The notes under the pieces: model-generated | Told to the model about the DNA's origin: nothing | Seen by the model: only the letters and a program-made list of their open reading frames with translations | The model's database searches: none | Translations under genes and position numbers: made by a program | Shown: positions 16,177 through 23,670 of the stretch, piece after piece | Numbering within the stretch: the first letter of the stretch is position 1 | Layout: every line of letters starts with the position of its first letter | Assembly (NCBI GenBank): GCA_963610315.1 | Contig: CAVDMV010000017.1 | Coordinates: forward strand, 1 to 31,917 | Length of the DNA stretch: 31,917 nt | Reading direction: 5' to 3' | Origin: UBA3210 sp963610315 | GTDB lineage: Bacteria; Bacillota_I; Bacilli_A; RFN20; CAG-449

Positions 16177-17097
16177 ATGGTGAAAAATATGGATTTAGTT
16201 ATTTTAGCCGCGGGTATGGGTTCTCGTTTTGGAGGATTAAAACAAATCGAACCTATTGATAAATACGGCAATTTTATTATTGATTATTCAATTTATGATG
16301 CAAAGAAAGCAGGTTTTGATAAAGTTATCTTCATTATTAAAGAAGAAAATTATGAAATCTTCAAAGATACAATTGGTAAAAGAGTAGAAGACAAGATTGA
16401 AACTCATTATGTCTTCCAAAAATTATCTTTAATTCCAGAAGGTTATTCTTTACCAAGTGATAGAGTTAAACCATTAGGTACTGCGCAAGCAATTCTTGCT
16501 GCAAAGGATGTTGTAAGTGATAAATTTATTATTATTAACGCTGACGATTATTATGGAAGCGATGCTTTTAAAGTTGCCGCGGACTATTTAAGATCTTTAA
16601 AAGAAGGTTCAAAAAATGTCTATGCAAACGTCGCTTATAAAGTTTCAAATACGATGACTGAAAATGGTTCAGTTAAAAGAGGCGTCTTATATTTTGATGA
16701 AGAAAATAAATTAAAATATTTAGTTGAATCTAAGATTGAAAAAGTTAATGGTAAGATTAATGCAACTCCATTAGATAAAGATGAAACTACTATTATTCCT
16801 GAATCAACTTTAGTCAGTATGAATATGTTCTGCTTTACTAGAGACATTATGGACTATTTAGTAAGAGACTTTGTTCCATTTATGGAAGAAAATAAGAATT
16901 CATTAGATAAATGTGAATACTTAATTCCTACAGTTGTTTCTGATTTAATTTCTAAAGGAGAAGTAAGCGTAAAAGTTCTTCCTACTACTTCAGTTTGGTA
17001 TGGAATTACATATAAAGCAGATAAAGAAGATGTTGTTTCTTCTTTAGCTTCTTTAATGGAAAAAGGCGAATACCCAGAAGGTATTTGGAAAAAATAA
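16177..17097 (+). CDS. Sugar-phosphate nucleotidyltransferase-like protein
   Basis: 306 residues with an N-terminal NTP-transferase fold: LAAGMGSRFGGLKQ (10-23) is the nucleotide-binding signature and NADD (121-124) the metal-binding acidic pair. Such enzymes join a sugar phosphate (or similar phosphorylated group) to NTP, releasing PPi. This subfamily (GMGSRYGGLKQ type) is often annotated only as a nucleotidyltransferase and its substrate is not established. The ATG at 16177 is given because the protein then has the few residues usually present before the signature; an ATG at 16189 also has a weak GGTG ahead. It is monocistronic, with its own promoter and terminator. A link to the galactokinase-like enzyme upstream is possible but unproven. 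Confidence 0.78.
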   Translation: MVKNMDLVILAAGMGSRFGGLKQIEPIDKYGNFIIDYSIYDAKKAGFDKVIFIIKEENYEIFKDTIGKRVEDKIETHYVFQKLSLIPEGYSLPSDRVKPLGTAQAILAAKDVVSDKFIIINADDYYGSDAFKVAADYLRSLKEGSKNVYANVAYKVSNTMTENGSVKRGVLYFDEENKLKYLVESKIEKVNGKINATPLDKDETTIIPESTLVSMNMFCFTRDIMDYLVRDFVPFMEENKNSLDKCEYLIPTVVSDLISKGEVSVKVLPTTSVWYGITYKADKEDVVSSLASLMEKGEYPEGIWKK

Positions 17098-17104
17098 ATA
17101 TCTA

Positions 17105-17131
17105 AACTATCGTTTAATCGATAGTTTTTTT
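17105..17131 (+). terminator. Rho-independent terminator after the nucleotidyltransferase
   Basis: AACTATCG (17105-17112) pairs with CGATAGTT (17119-17126) and is followed by a T run. Confidence 0.9.
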
Positions 17132-17173
17132 AAATCTTTTAGTTTAAAATAATTTTAGAAAGTGGTGATAATT

Positions 17174-17716
17174 ATGGCTAAATATTTAATTTGTTCTGAT
17201 GTTCATGGTGATGCAACATCAATGAAAAAAGTTTTAGAAATTTTTAATGAAGAAAAATGCGATAAAATCTTAATGCTTGGAGATTTATTATATCATGGTC
17301 CTAGAAATGATTTACCTAGTGGATATGCACCTAAAGAAGTAATAAAGATGGTCAATCCATTAAAAGATAAAATCATTATGGTAAGAGGTAATTGTGAAGC
17401 AGAAGTTGACCAAATGGTATTAGATTTTCACATTTATAAAACTAAGCATTTAGTGATTGACGGACATAATTTCTATCTTGAACACGGCCATCATTTAGAT
17501 AGAAATAATCCTAAATTTAAACCTGGTGATATCGTTTTAAGCGGACATACTCATGTAAGTTTATGTGAAGAAGAAAGAGGTATTTATTTTATTAATCCAG
17601 GATCAACTTCTATTCCAAAAGATAATATTGGAAAAGAATTTATGATCTATGAAAATGGAACGATAACTCTTTATACATTAGATCATAAAGAAGTCTATTC
17701 AAAAAAGATTTTTTAA
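17174..17716 (+). CDS. yfcE: YfcE-type metallophosphodiesterase
   Basis: 180 residues, the normal length for YfcE/MJ0936-type calcineurin-like phosphoesterases, manganese-dependent hydrolases of small phosphodiesters with unknown natural substrate. All metal-site motifs are in order: SDVHGD (8-13), GDLLYHGPRN (36-45), GNCE (72-75), EHGHH (103-107) and SGHTHV (123-128). The ATG at 17174 is preceded by AGAAAGTGGTG; upstream in-frame GTG codons lie inside that site. It sits between two terminators and is a single gene. Confidence 0.85.
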   Translation: MAKYLICSDVHGDATSMKKVLEIFNEEKCDKILMLGDLLYHGPRNDLPSGYAPKEVIKMVNPLKDKIIMVRGNCEAEVDQMVLDFHIYKTKHLVIDGHNFYLEHGHHLDRNNPKFKPGDIVLSGHTHVSLCEEERGIYFINPGSTSIPKDNIGKEFMIYENGTITLYTLDHKEVYSKKIF

Positions 17717-17730
17717 GGCTAAAAAACAAG

Positions 17731-17764
17731 AATTGGTTAAGCAAAAATTAACCAATTTTTTTAT
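17731..17764 (+). terminator. Rho-independent terminator after yfcE
   Basis: AATTGGTTAA (17731-17740) pairs fully with TTAACCAATT (17748-17757) and runs into a T tract. Confidence 0.9.
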
Positions 17765-17797
17765 TAAAAAATTTTTAAAAAATTATAAAAAAAATAA

Positions 17798-17825
17798 TTG
17801 TAATTTATAATAAAAAACTTATAAT
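17798..17825 (+). promoter_or_regulatory. Promoter of the potABCD operon
   Basis: TTGTAA (17798-17803), a 16-base spacer and TATAAT (17820-17825). The transcript would start near 17832, leaving about 50 bases before the GTG at 17881. Confidence 0.6.
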
Positions 17826-17880
17826 CATTTTGTTAATAAAAATTAGAAAGGTATTTATTAACGTATTAGGATTACGTAGG

Positions 17881-19038
17881 GTGGATAAAAAAGTTATTAT
17901 CGAACTTCAAGACATCGTCAAAAGCTACGATGATGAAGTTATTGTAGATCATTTAAATCTACAAATTTACGAGAATGAGTTCTTAACTCTTCTTGGACCT
18001 TCTGGATGTGGCAAAACAACAACTCTAAGAATGATTGGAGGATTTGAAACACCAGATTCAGGAAATATTATTTTGAATAACAAAATAATTAATCAAATAC
18101 CTTCTTATGCTAGACCTGTTAATACAGTCTTCCAAAAGTATGCATTATTTCCTCATTTGAATGTTATTGATAATATCGCTTTTGGACTAGTGAATTCTAG
18201 TTATGAGAGAAAACTCGCTTTATATGGAAAAGAAAATATTGAAAACGATGTTTTAAAAGCGAGAAAAAAAGAATCGAATAGAAAACCTAATCGATTTGAA
18301 ATGAATAGAGCAATCAAAAAGAGAATCTATGAAGATGCATATAAAGCTTTAGAACTTGTCAATTTAAAAGGCTACGAAAAAAGAAAGATTACTCAACTTT
18401 CTGGTGGTCAACAACAAAGAGTTGGTATCGCAAGAGCGATTGTTAATAAACCAACCATTCTTCTTTTAGATGAACCTTTATCGGCGTTAGATTTAAAATT
18501 ACGTCAATCAATGCATTACGAATTAAAAGAAATGCAAAGAAAATTAGGCATTACCTTCGTCTTTGTCACTCATGATCAAGAAGAAGCGATGACGATGTCA
18601 GATCGAATTGTCGTCATGAACGGAGGCTTAATTCAACAATTAGGCACACCAAAAGAAATTTATAATGAACCAAAAAATAGATTCGTCGCGAACTTTATTG
18701 GTGAATCAAATATCTTTAGAGGAATATATATTAAAAAAGATACTATTTCTTTCTATAACATTGAAATTCCTTGCGTTGGATATTCTTTTAAAGATGGAGA
18801 AACAATTGATATTGTTATTCGTCCGGAAGATTTTGATGTCGTTTCTTTAGATAAAGCATATTTAAAAGCAAAGGTTACATCTTGTATTTTTAAAGGCGTA
18901 TTCTATGAAATCTGCGTTGATTATTTAGGCGATGAAATCGTTGTTCACGACTATGAAGAAGTTAAAGTCGGTGATGAAATTGGATTAAAAGTTGATCCAT
19001 ATGAAATATCTTTAATGAAGGTAGAAAGTCATGAATAA
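17881..19038 (+). CDS. potA: Spermidine/putrescine ABC transporter ATP-binding protein
   Basis: 385-residue ATPase of the polyamine importer: Walker A GPSGCGKTT (39-47), Q-loop Gln85, signature LSGGQ (173-177), Walker B ILLLDEP (193-199), switch His in THDQ, and a C-terminal TOBE-type regulatory domain. The start is a GTG at 17881, which gives the family N terminus (MDKKVIIELQDIVKSYD). AGGA lies nine bases upstream. The frame stays open further upstream without an ATG; a second AGAAAGG at 17845-17851 faces only an ATT codon. Between the Q-loop region and the signature, roughly residues 105-150 form a Lys/Arg-rich stretch about 30 residues longer than in typical PotA. The last eight bases overlap potB. 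Confidence 0.93.
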   Translation: MDKKVIIELQDIVKSYDDEVIVDHLNLQIYENEFLTLLGPSGCGKTTTLRMIGGFETPDSGNIILNNKIINQIPSYARPVNTVFQKYALFPHLNVIDNIAFGLVNSSYERKLALYGKENIENDVLKARKKESNRKPNRFEMNRAIKKRIYEDAYKALELVNLKGYEKRKITQLSGGQQQRVGIARAIVNKPTILLLDEPLSALDLKLRQSMHYELKEMQRKLGITFVFVTHDQEEAMTMSDRIVVMNGGLIQQLGTPKEIYNEPKNRFVANFIGESNIFRGIYIKKDTISFYNIEIPCVGYSFKDGETIDIVIRPEDFDVVSLDKAYLKAKVTSCIFKGVFYEICVDYLGDEIVVHDYEEVKVGDEIGLKVDPYEISLMKVESHE

Positions 19039-19867
19039 GTATTTTAAGAAATTTGGTATACCATATTATGTATGGTTATTTCTTCTTGCAATTCTTCCAA
19101 TCTTTATCATGCTCATTTTAGCTTTTGTCGATTGTGAAGGTGTTGATTTAGGTGGGGCTAGTTTTACTTTTAATAATTTTTCTTTATTAACAACTAGATC
19201 TACTTTAATTAGTTTTGGTAATTCATTAATGTATGCCTTTATTACCACTTTCTTATGCGCGGCAATCGGTTATATTGTCGCTTATCGCATTTATCGATCA
19301 CATTTTAAAAATAAATTCTTAATCGTCACATTATTAATTCTTCCAATGTGGAGCAATATCTTATTAAGAATTAATGCTTTAAAGAATATTATGGAACCTC
19401 ATAATATCATTATTTCAATATTAAATTCTTGGGGATTAAATGTGGTAGGACCTGATCTAGCTGGAACACCAATCGCGGTTATTATTGGTTTAGTTGCAAC
19501 TTATTTACCATTTATGATTTTAACTATTTATACTGCTTTAGAAAAACTTGATTCTTCCTTAGAAGAAGCGGCTTTAGATTTAGGCTTAACCAAGATGAAA
19601 AAATTTTGGAAAGTAGTTTTCCCTTTATCTTTTAAAGGAATTATTACAGGATCTATCATGGTCTTCTTACCATGTATGTCAGGATTTGCTATTCCTGAAA
19701 TTCTTGGCCAAGGTAATATTGTTTTAATCGGTAATGTCATCGATCAATTATTTAGAAACATGAACTATAACGCTGGAGCATTATTAAGTATTGTCATCTT
19801 AATTTTAATTCTCGGAGCGATTGCGATAGTTAATGTTGTTGATAAGGAAGGAGAGACACTCATTTAA
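19031..19867 (+). CDS. potB: Spermidine/putrescine ABC transporter permease PotB
   Basis: 278 residues with six membrane helices. The cytoplasmic EAA loop that docks on PotA is visible (EEAALDLGLTKMKKFWKVVFP, about 178-198). The N-terminal FGIPYYVWLFLLAILPIFIM is typical. It overlaps the end of potA by eight bases and potC begins one base after its stop, so all four pot genes are one unit. Confidence 0.92.
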   Translation: MNKYFKKFGIPYYVWLFLLAILPIFIMLILAFVDCEGVDLGGASFTFNNFSLLTTRSTLISFGNSLMYAFITTFLCAAIGYIVAYRIYRSHFKNKFLIVTLLILPMWSNILLRINALKNIMEPHNIIISILNSWGLNVVGPDLAGTPIAVIIGLVATYLPFMILTIYTALEKLDSSLEEAALDLGLTKMKKFWKVVFPLSFKGIITGSIMVFLPCMSGFAIPEILGQGNIVLIGNVIDQLFRNMNYNAGALLSIVILILILGAIAIVNVVDKEGETLI

Positions 19868-19868
19868 T

Positions 19869-20726
19869 ATGGAATACGAAGTTGCTCATATTGAAGATTA
19901 CGGCTATAAAGATCATAAAGTATTTGAAAAAATTTGGGATGTCATTTCTAGAATCATCGTCATTTTAACTATATTCGCACTTTATGCTTCAATTGTTGTC
20001 ATCTTAATTCAATCATTTAATAAATCAAGTAATGTATCTTCTTTTACTGGATTTACATTAGAATGGTATGGAAAGATTATTTCTTCTCGTGCCTTATGGA
20101 ATTCAATTGTTAATACATTTGTTGTCTCTATTTTAGCTACGGCTATTTCAACGGTTTTAGGCACTTTAATCGCAGTCGGTATCTTCTCATTAAGTAAGAA
20201 ATCTCAACGCATTTTATTAATGTTAAATAACATTCCTTTACTTAATGCCGATATTGTTACAGGTATTGGTTTAATGCTTGTATTTTCTATTTTTGTTAAG
20301 CTTTTCCCTTATTTCTTTGGTTGGAAAACGCTTCTTATCGCACATGTATATTTTACTTTACCTTATATTGTATTATCTGTTTTACCAAAGATAAAAGAAA
20401 TTGATGGAAATATGTTTGATGCTTCTTTAGATTTAGGATTAAAACCATTTAAATCTCTAATTAAAGTTATTATTCCAGCTATTAAAGCAGGTATCTTCTC
20501 CGGAATGATTTTAGCTTTTACAATGAGTTTTGATGATTTCGTTGTTTCTTATTATACAACCGGCAATGGATTTGATACTTTATCAATTTGGATTTATTCT
20601 TCGATTGGTAGAAAGAGTTTAACGCCAGCAGTTTATGCTTTCTCATCATTATTTACAATTGTTTCAATGATTGTTGTTATCGTGATGAATATTATTAAAG
20701 GAAGAAAGAAAGATGAAAAGAAGTAA
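19869..20726 (+). CDS. potC: Spermidine/putrescine ABC transporter permease PotC
   Basis: 285 residues with six membrane helices, the second permease half. The EAA-type loop FDASLDLGLKPFKSLIKVIIP is present, and MSFDDFVVSYYTTG is a PotC hallmark. The ATG at 19869 is chosen; the frame is open back to a TTG at 19833 inside potB, but GGAAGGAGAG lies about 14 bases before 19869. The end overlaps potD by 14 bases. Confidence 0.92.
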   Translation: MEYEVAHIEDYGYKDHKVFEKIWDVISRIIVILTIFALYASIVVILIQSFNKSSNVSSFTGFTLEWYGKIISSRALWNSIVNTFVVSILATAISTVLGTLIAVGIFSLSKKSQRILLMLNNIPLLNADIVTGIGLMLVFSIFVKLFPYFFGWKTLLIAHVYFTLPYIVLSVLPKIKEIDGNMFDASLDLGLKPFKSLIKVIIPAIKAGIFSGMILAFTMSFDDFVVSYYTTGNGFDTLSIWIYSSIGRKSLTPAVYAFSSLFTIVSMIVVIVMNIIKGRKKDEKK

Positions 20727-21861
20727 GTTATTGTTTCTAGTAGGATTAATCTGTTCATCTTTTACTTCTACTAGTTGTTCAAATAAAGAAAAATTATTAA
20801 TCCTTAACTGGGGTGAATATATTAATGATGAACTAGTCGCGACGTTTGAAGAAGAATATAACTGTGAAGTTAGTATTTCTATTGCCGATAGTAATGAATT
20901 ATTCTATTCAAAAGTAAAAAGTGGAACAACAGTTTATGATTTAGTTGTTCCAAGTGATTACATGGTTAAAAAGATGTATGAAAGTGATTTACTTCAAAAA
21001 ATAGATACTTCTAAATTATCTAATTTCTCACAAGATAAATTTCTTCCTGGGGTTAAAGGTATTGAAGAAGAATATTCTTCTAATTATGATTTTGAAGAAT
21101 ATTATTCTTATCAAATTCCTTATTTCTGGGGTACATTTGGCTTAATGTATAATAAACAAAGAGAAGGTCTTAAAGAAGCTTTAGAAACTTATTCTTGGGA
21201 TGCTTTCTTTAATAAGGACTTATTACCAAAAGGCACAACTACTGGGATGTATAATGTTCCTCGTGATTCTTATGCGGCTAGTATGTTCCATTTAGGTTAT
21301 TCACCAAATGAAATAGGTGATAAGTATCTACAAGAAGCTAAAGAAGATTTAACTAAAGCTAATTTTGATCAATGGGGAACTGATGAATTAAAAAAGCAAA
21401 TTCAAAAAGGTGATTTAGATGTCGCTTTTGTTTATACTGGTGATTTCTTAGATATGTTCTATCAAGATACTTCTGATGGAGGAAAAAGTATTGATGAAGT
21501 TCCTTATGACATCTATATTCCTGATAATACAATTGCTTTTATGGATTCATTTGTTCTAACTAAAAATGCAAGAAATGTCGATTTAGCTTATAAATTTATG
21601 AATTATTTCTTAGATCCAGAAGTGGCTTATAATAACGCGTCAGTAGTTGGATATTGTACTACTTTACAATCTTCATATGAAGAAATAGTCGCTTTAAAAT
21701 CTTCGAGTGAAGCTTCTGAACGTGCTTGGTCTTATGCAATGACTACATATTATCCAATCTTAGAAGGAGAAAAGAAATATAAAGGTACACCTTTAATTAA
21801 TTTTGATAAGAATTATTTAACAAAAGTAACTTCAATGGTTAATGATGTTAAAACAAATTAA
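20713..21861 (+). CDS. potD: Spermidine/putrescine-binding lipoprotein PotD
   Basis: 382 residues. A lysine-rich start and hydrophobic segment end in the lipobox TSTSC (C22), so the mature protein is anchored to the outer face of the membrane. LNWGEYIND just after it is the hallmark of the PotD/PotF binding proteins, and SDYMVKKMYESDLLQ, PYFWGTFGLMYN and the LDPEVA-type C-terminal helix follow in the usual order. It captures polyamine for PotABC. It is the last gene of the operon, and no strong terminator follows. Confidence 0.93.
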   Translation: MKRSKLLFLVGLICSSFTSTSCSNKEKLLILNWGEYINDELVATFEEEYNCEVSISIADSNELFYSKVKSGTTVYDLVVPSDYMVKKMYESDLLQKIDTSKLSNFSQDKFLPGVKGIEEEYSSNYDFEEYYSYQIPYFWGTFGLMYNKQREGLKEALETYSWDAFFNKDLLPKGTTTGMYNVPRDSYAASMFHLGYSPNEIGDKYLQEAKEDLTKANFDQWGTDELKKQIQKGDLDVAFVYTGDFLDMFYQDTSDGGKSIDEVPYDIYIPDNTIAFMDSFVLTKNARNVDLAYKFMNYFLDPEVAYNNASVVGYCTTLQSSYEEIVALKSSSEASERAWSYAMTTYYPILEGEKKYKGTPLINFDKNYLTKVTSMVNDVKTN

Positions 21862-21883
21862 TTAAAAATTAACTAATTATAAG

Positions 21884-21889
21884 TATAAT
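21884..21889 (+). promoter_or_regulatory. Possible -10 element of the zinc-ribbon membrane protein
   Basis: A perfect TATAAT lies 23 bases before the ATG at 21913, but the hexamer at -35 (ATTAAA at 17 bases) is poor. Read-through from potD is also possible. Confidence 0.3.
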
Positions 21890-21912
21890 AAAATTGAAAA
21901 GGAGCTAACTAT

Positions 21913-22314
21913 ATGGATATAAATGACTACATGAATTTAATGAAAAAACCTAACTATGTATTAATATCTTCTTATGCTAGTTTAGTTATTGGAGGAATTC
22001 TTGTCTTTGTTAGTTTATTTGTTGGGTATCCTACCTTTATCTATACTTTATCAATTGGTTTAGTCTTTATTCTTTATTTCTTAGTTTATTTTATTATTCG
22101 AAAGGTGAGAAATAGAGAAAATAAAATTAAAGTAAAAGATGTAAAAGAAAAGAAATTTAAGGTGCAAAGACCTACAAAAATTGATGGTGATGATACGCGA
22201 ATTATTTCTATTTGTCCGGCTTGTCAAAAGAAGATTCGTCTACCAAATAAAAAAGGACTTCACGATGTAACGTGTCCAATTTGTCATCAAAAATATAAAA
22301 TTAAAATAAAATAA
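21913..22314 (+). CDS. Two-helix membrane protein with C-terminal zinc ribbon
   Basis: 133 residues. Two predicted membrane helices (about 18-38 and 41-63) lead to a basic linker and a C-terminal CPAC-x16-CPIC zinc ribbon (C101, C104, C121, C124), probably cytoplasmic. A strong AAAAGGAG site precedes the ATG. I do not recognise a named family, and zinc ribbons of this type often mediate protein contacts. It sits just upstream of the cobW gene, separated by 63 bases that hold a large inverted repeat, so a role in zinc handling is possible but only suggested by position. Confidence 0.72.
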   Translation: MDINDYMNLMKKPNYVLISSYASLVIGGILVFVSLFVGYPTFIYTLSIGLVFILYFLVYFIIRKVRNRENKIKVKDVKEKKFKVQRPTKIDGDDTRIISICPACQKKIRLPNKKGLHDVTCPICHQKYKIKIK

Positions 22315-22325
22315 AAATTATGTAT

Positions 22326-22372
22326 AAACCTCCTTAAAAGTGTTAAACTATTGTGTAGTTTATAGGAGGTTT
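22326..22372 (+). promoter_or_regulatory. Nested inverted repeats hiding the ribosome site of the CobW gene
   Basis: AAACCTCCT (22326-22334) is a perfect nine-base match to AGGAGGTTT (22364-22372), which is the ribosome site for the ATG at 22378. Inside it TAAACTA (22344-22350) pairs with TAGTTTA (22356-22362) around a TTGTG loop. RNA starting upstream would fold with its ribosome site closed. The right arm followed by TTTTT is also terminator-like. A metal-responsive switch is inference; no known riboswitch consensus was matched. Confidence 0.5.
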
Positions 22373-22377
22373 TTATT

Positions 22378-23664
22378 ATGGTAAAAATTGATATTATATC
22401 TGGCTTCTTAGGCGCAGGTAAAACCACATTAATTAAAAAATTATTTGAATCAAAGAAACTTAAGGAAGAAAAAGTTGTTTTAATAGAAAATGAATTTGGA
22501 GAAATCGGTATTGATGGTACATTCTTAAAAGAATCTGGCATCAATATTAAAGAGATTAATTCTGGATGTATTTGCTGTTCTTTAGTTGGAGATTTTTCTT
22601 CTTCAATGAAAGAATTAATCGCACAATATAATCCTGATAGAATTATTATTGAACCATCAGGAGTTGGTAAACTTTCTGATATTATTGGCGCGGTAGGTAA
22701 AGTTGATGAAGATTTAAAAATTAATATTCTTGCAACTGTAGTCGACGGCGGTAAAACCAAAATGTATATTAAAAACTTTGGTGAATTCTTTATTAACCAA
22801 GTTTCTTCATGTGACTCTGTTGTCATCGGAAAGGTCGATAAAATTAGTGAAGATAAACTTGTTGAAGCAGTTAACGCAGTAAAAGAAATTAATGAAAAAG
22901 CAAATATTTTAACTACTGATATTCAAACTCTCGACGGTGATAAATTATTAGCTTTCTTAGAAGAAAAAGTTTCATTAAAAGATGATTTAATTAAAGAAAC
23001 TCTTGCTTCTTTACACGATGAAGATGAATGTGATGATCCAAATTGTTCTTGCCATCATCACCACCATCATCACGATGAAGACGAAGGTGAAGAAGAACAT
23101 GATCACGAATGTTGCTGCCATCACCATGATGAAGAAGATGAAGAGCATGAACATCATCACCACCATCATCACGATGAAGACGAAGATGAAGAAGAACATG
23201 ATCATGAATGTTGTTGCTGTCACCACGATGAAGAAGTTGAAGAACATGAACATCATCACCACCATCATCACGATGAAGACGAAGACGAAGAAGAACATGA
23301 TCACGAATGTTGCTGCTGCCACCACGATGATGAAGAAGAACATGAACATCATCACCATCATCACCACCACGGTCATGATGCTGATGAAGTATTTACTTCT
23401 TGGGGAGAAGAAACTCCTAGAGCCTATTCTCATGATGAACTAGAAGCGATTTTAAAAGCACTTTGTGATGAAAACGCTCCTTATGGAGTAATCCTTCGTT
23501 CAAAAGGTATCTTAAAAGCAAGCGATAATGAAAAATGGTATTATTTTGATTTAGTCGCAGGAGATTATGAAATTAGATTAGGTGAACTAGATTATACCGG
23601 TAGAATTGTTGTAATTGGTTCTCATATTGATGAAGATAAGATTTCATCATTATTTAAAAAGTAG
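22378..23664 (+). CDS. COG0523/CobW-family metallochaperone GTPase with large His/Cys/acidic repeat region
   Basis: 428 residues. The N-terminal G domain has Walker A GFLGAGKTT (9-17), ENEFGE (37-42), the metal-binding CICC (64-67; the family CxCC) and EPSG (92-95). The NKxD base-recognition motif reads GKVD (151-154). After about residue 214 comes a linker with CDDPNCSC, then 226-333 is made of three near-identical 33-residue units plus a His8 tail, with about 46 His and 11 Cys in all. The CobW_C domain follows (about 340-428). Such proteins (YciC/ZagA, nitrile hydratase activators) bind and deliver Zn, Co or Fe using GTP. The ribosome site is perfect but lies in a hairpin. The next gene starts six bases on, in a four-gene operon. 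Confidence 0.9.
   Translation: MVKIDIISGFLGAGKTTLIKKLFESKKLKEEKVVLIENEFGEIGIDGTFLKESGINIKEINSGCICCSLVGDFSSSMKELIAQYNPDRIIIEPSGVGKLSDIIGAVGKVDEDLKINILATVVDGGKTKMYIKNFGEFFINQVSSCDSVVIGKVDKISEDKLVEAVNAVKEINEKANILTTDIQTLDGDKLLAFLEEKVSLKDDLIKETLASLHDEDECDDPNCSCHHHHHHHDEDEGEEEHDHECCCHHHDEEDEEHEHHHHHHHDEDEDEEEHDHECCCCHHDEEVEEHEHHHHHHHDEDEDEEEHDHECCCCHHDDEEEHEHHHHHHHHGHDADEVFTSWGEETPRAYSHDELEAILKALCDENAPYGVILRSKGILKASDNEKWYYFDLVAGDYEIRLGELDYTGRIVVIGSHIDEDKISSLFKK
23053..23376 (+). repeat. Tandem 99-base coding repeat (His/Asp/Glu/Cys units) inside the CobW gene
   Basis: Units at 23053-23151, 23152-23250 and 23251-23346 (99, 99 and 96 bases), plus a partial His-only unit to 23376. Each encodes His7, an acidic block, HDHE, three or four Cys with two or three His, then a second acidic block ending in HE. 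The units keep nearly identical codons, which points to recent duplication, so copy number may vary between strains. Confidence 0.9.
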
Positions 23665-23670
23665 GTGTCT

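Noticed and set aside
23053..23346. CRISPR-like direct repeats
   Set aside because: The units are adjacent without spacers, are multiples of three and encode the His/Cys region of an intact protein.
23003..23443. Long open frames on both strands across the His-rich repeat (Met/Ile/Thr-rich and Phe/Val/Met-rich products)
   Set aside because: They are frame shadows of the CAT/CAC/GAA repeat codons in the CobW gene; no ribosome site or plausible protein composition.
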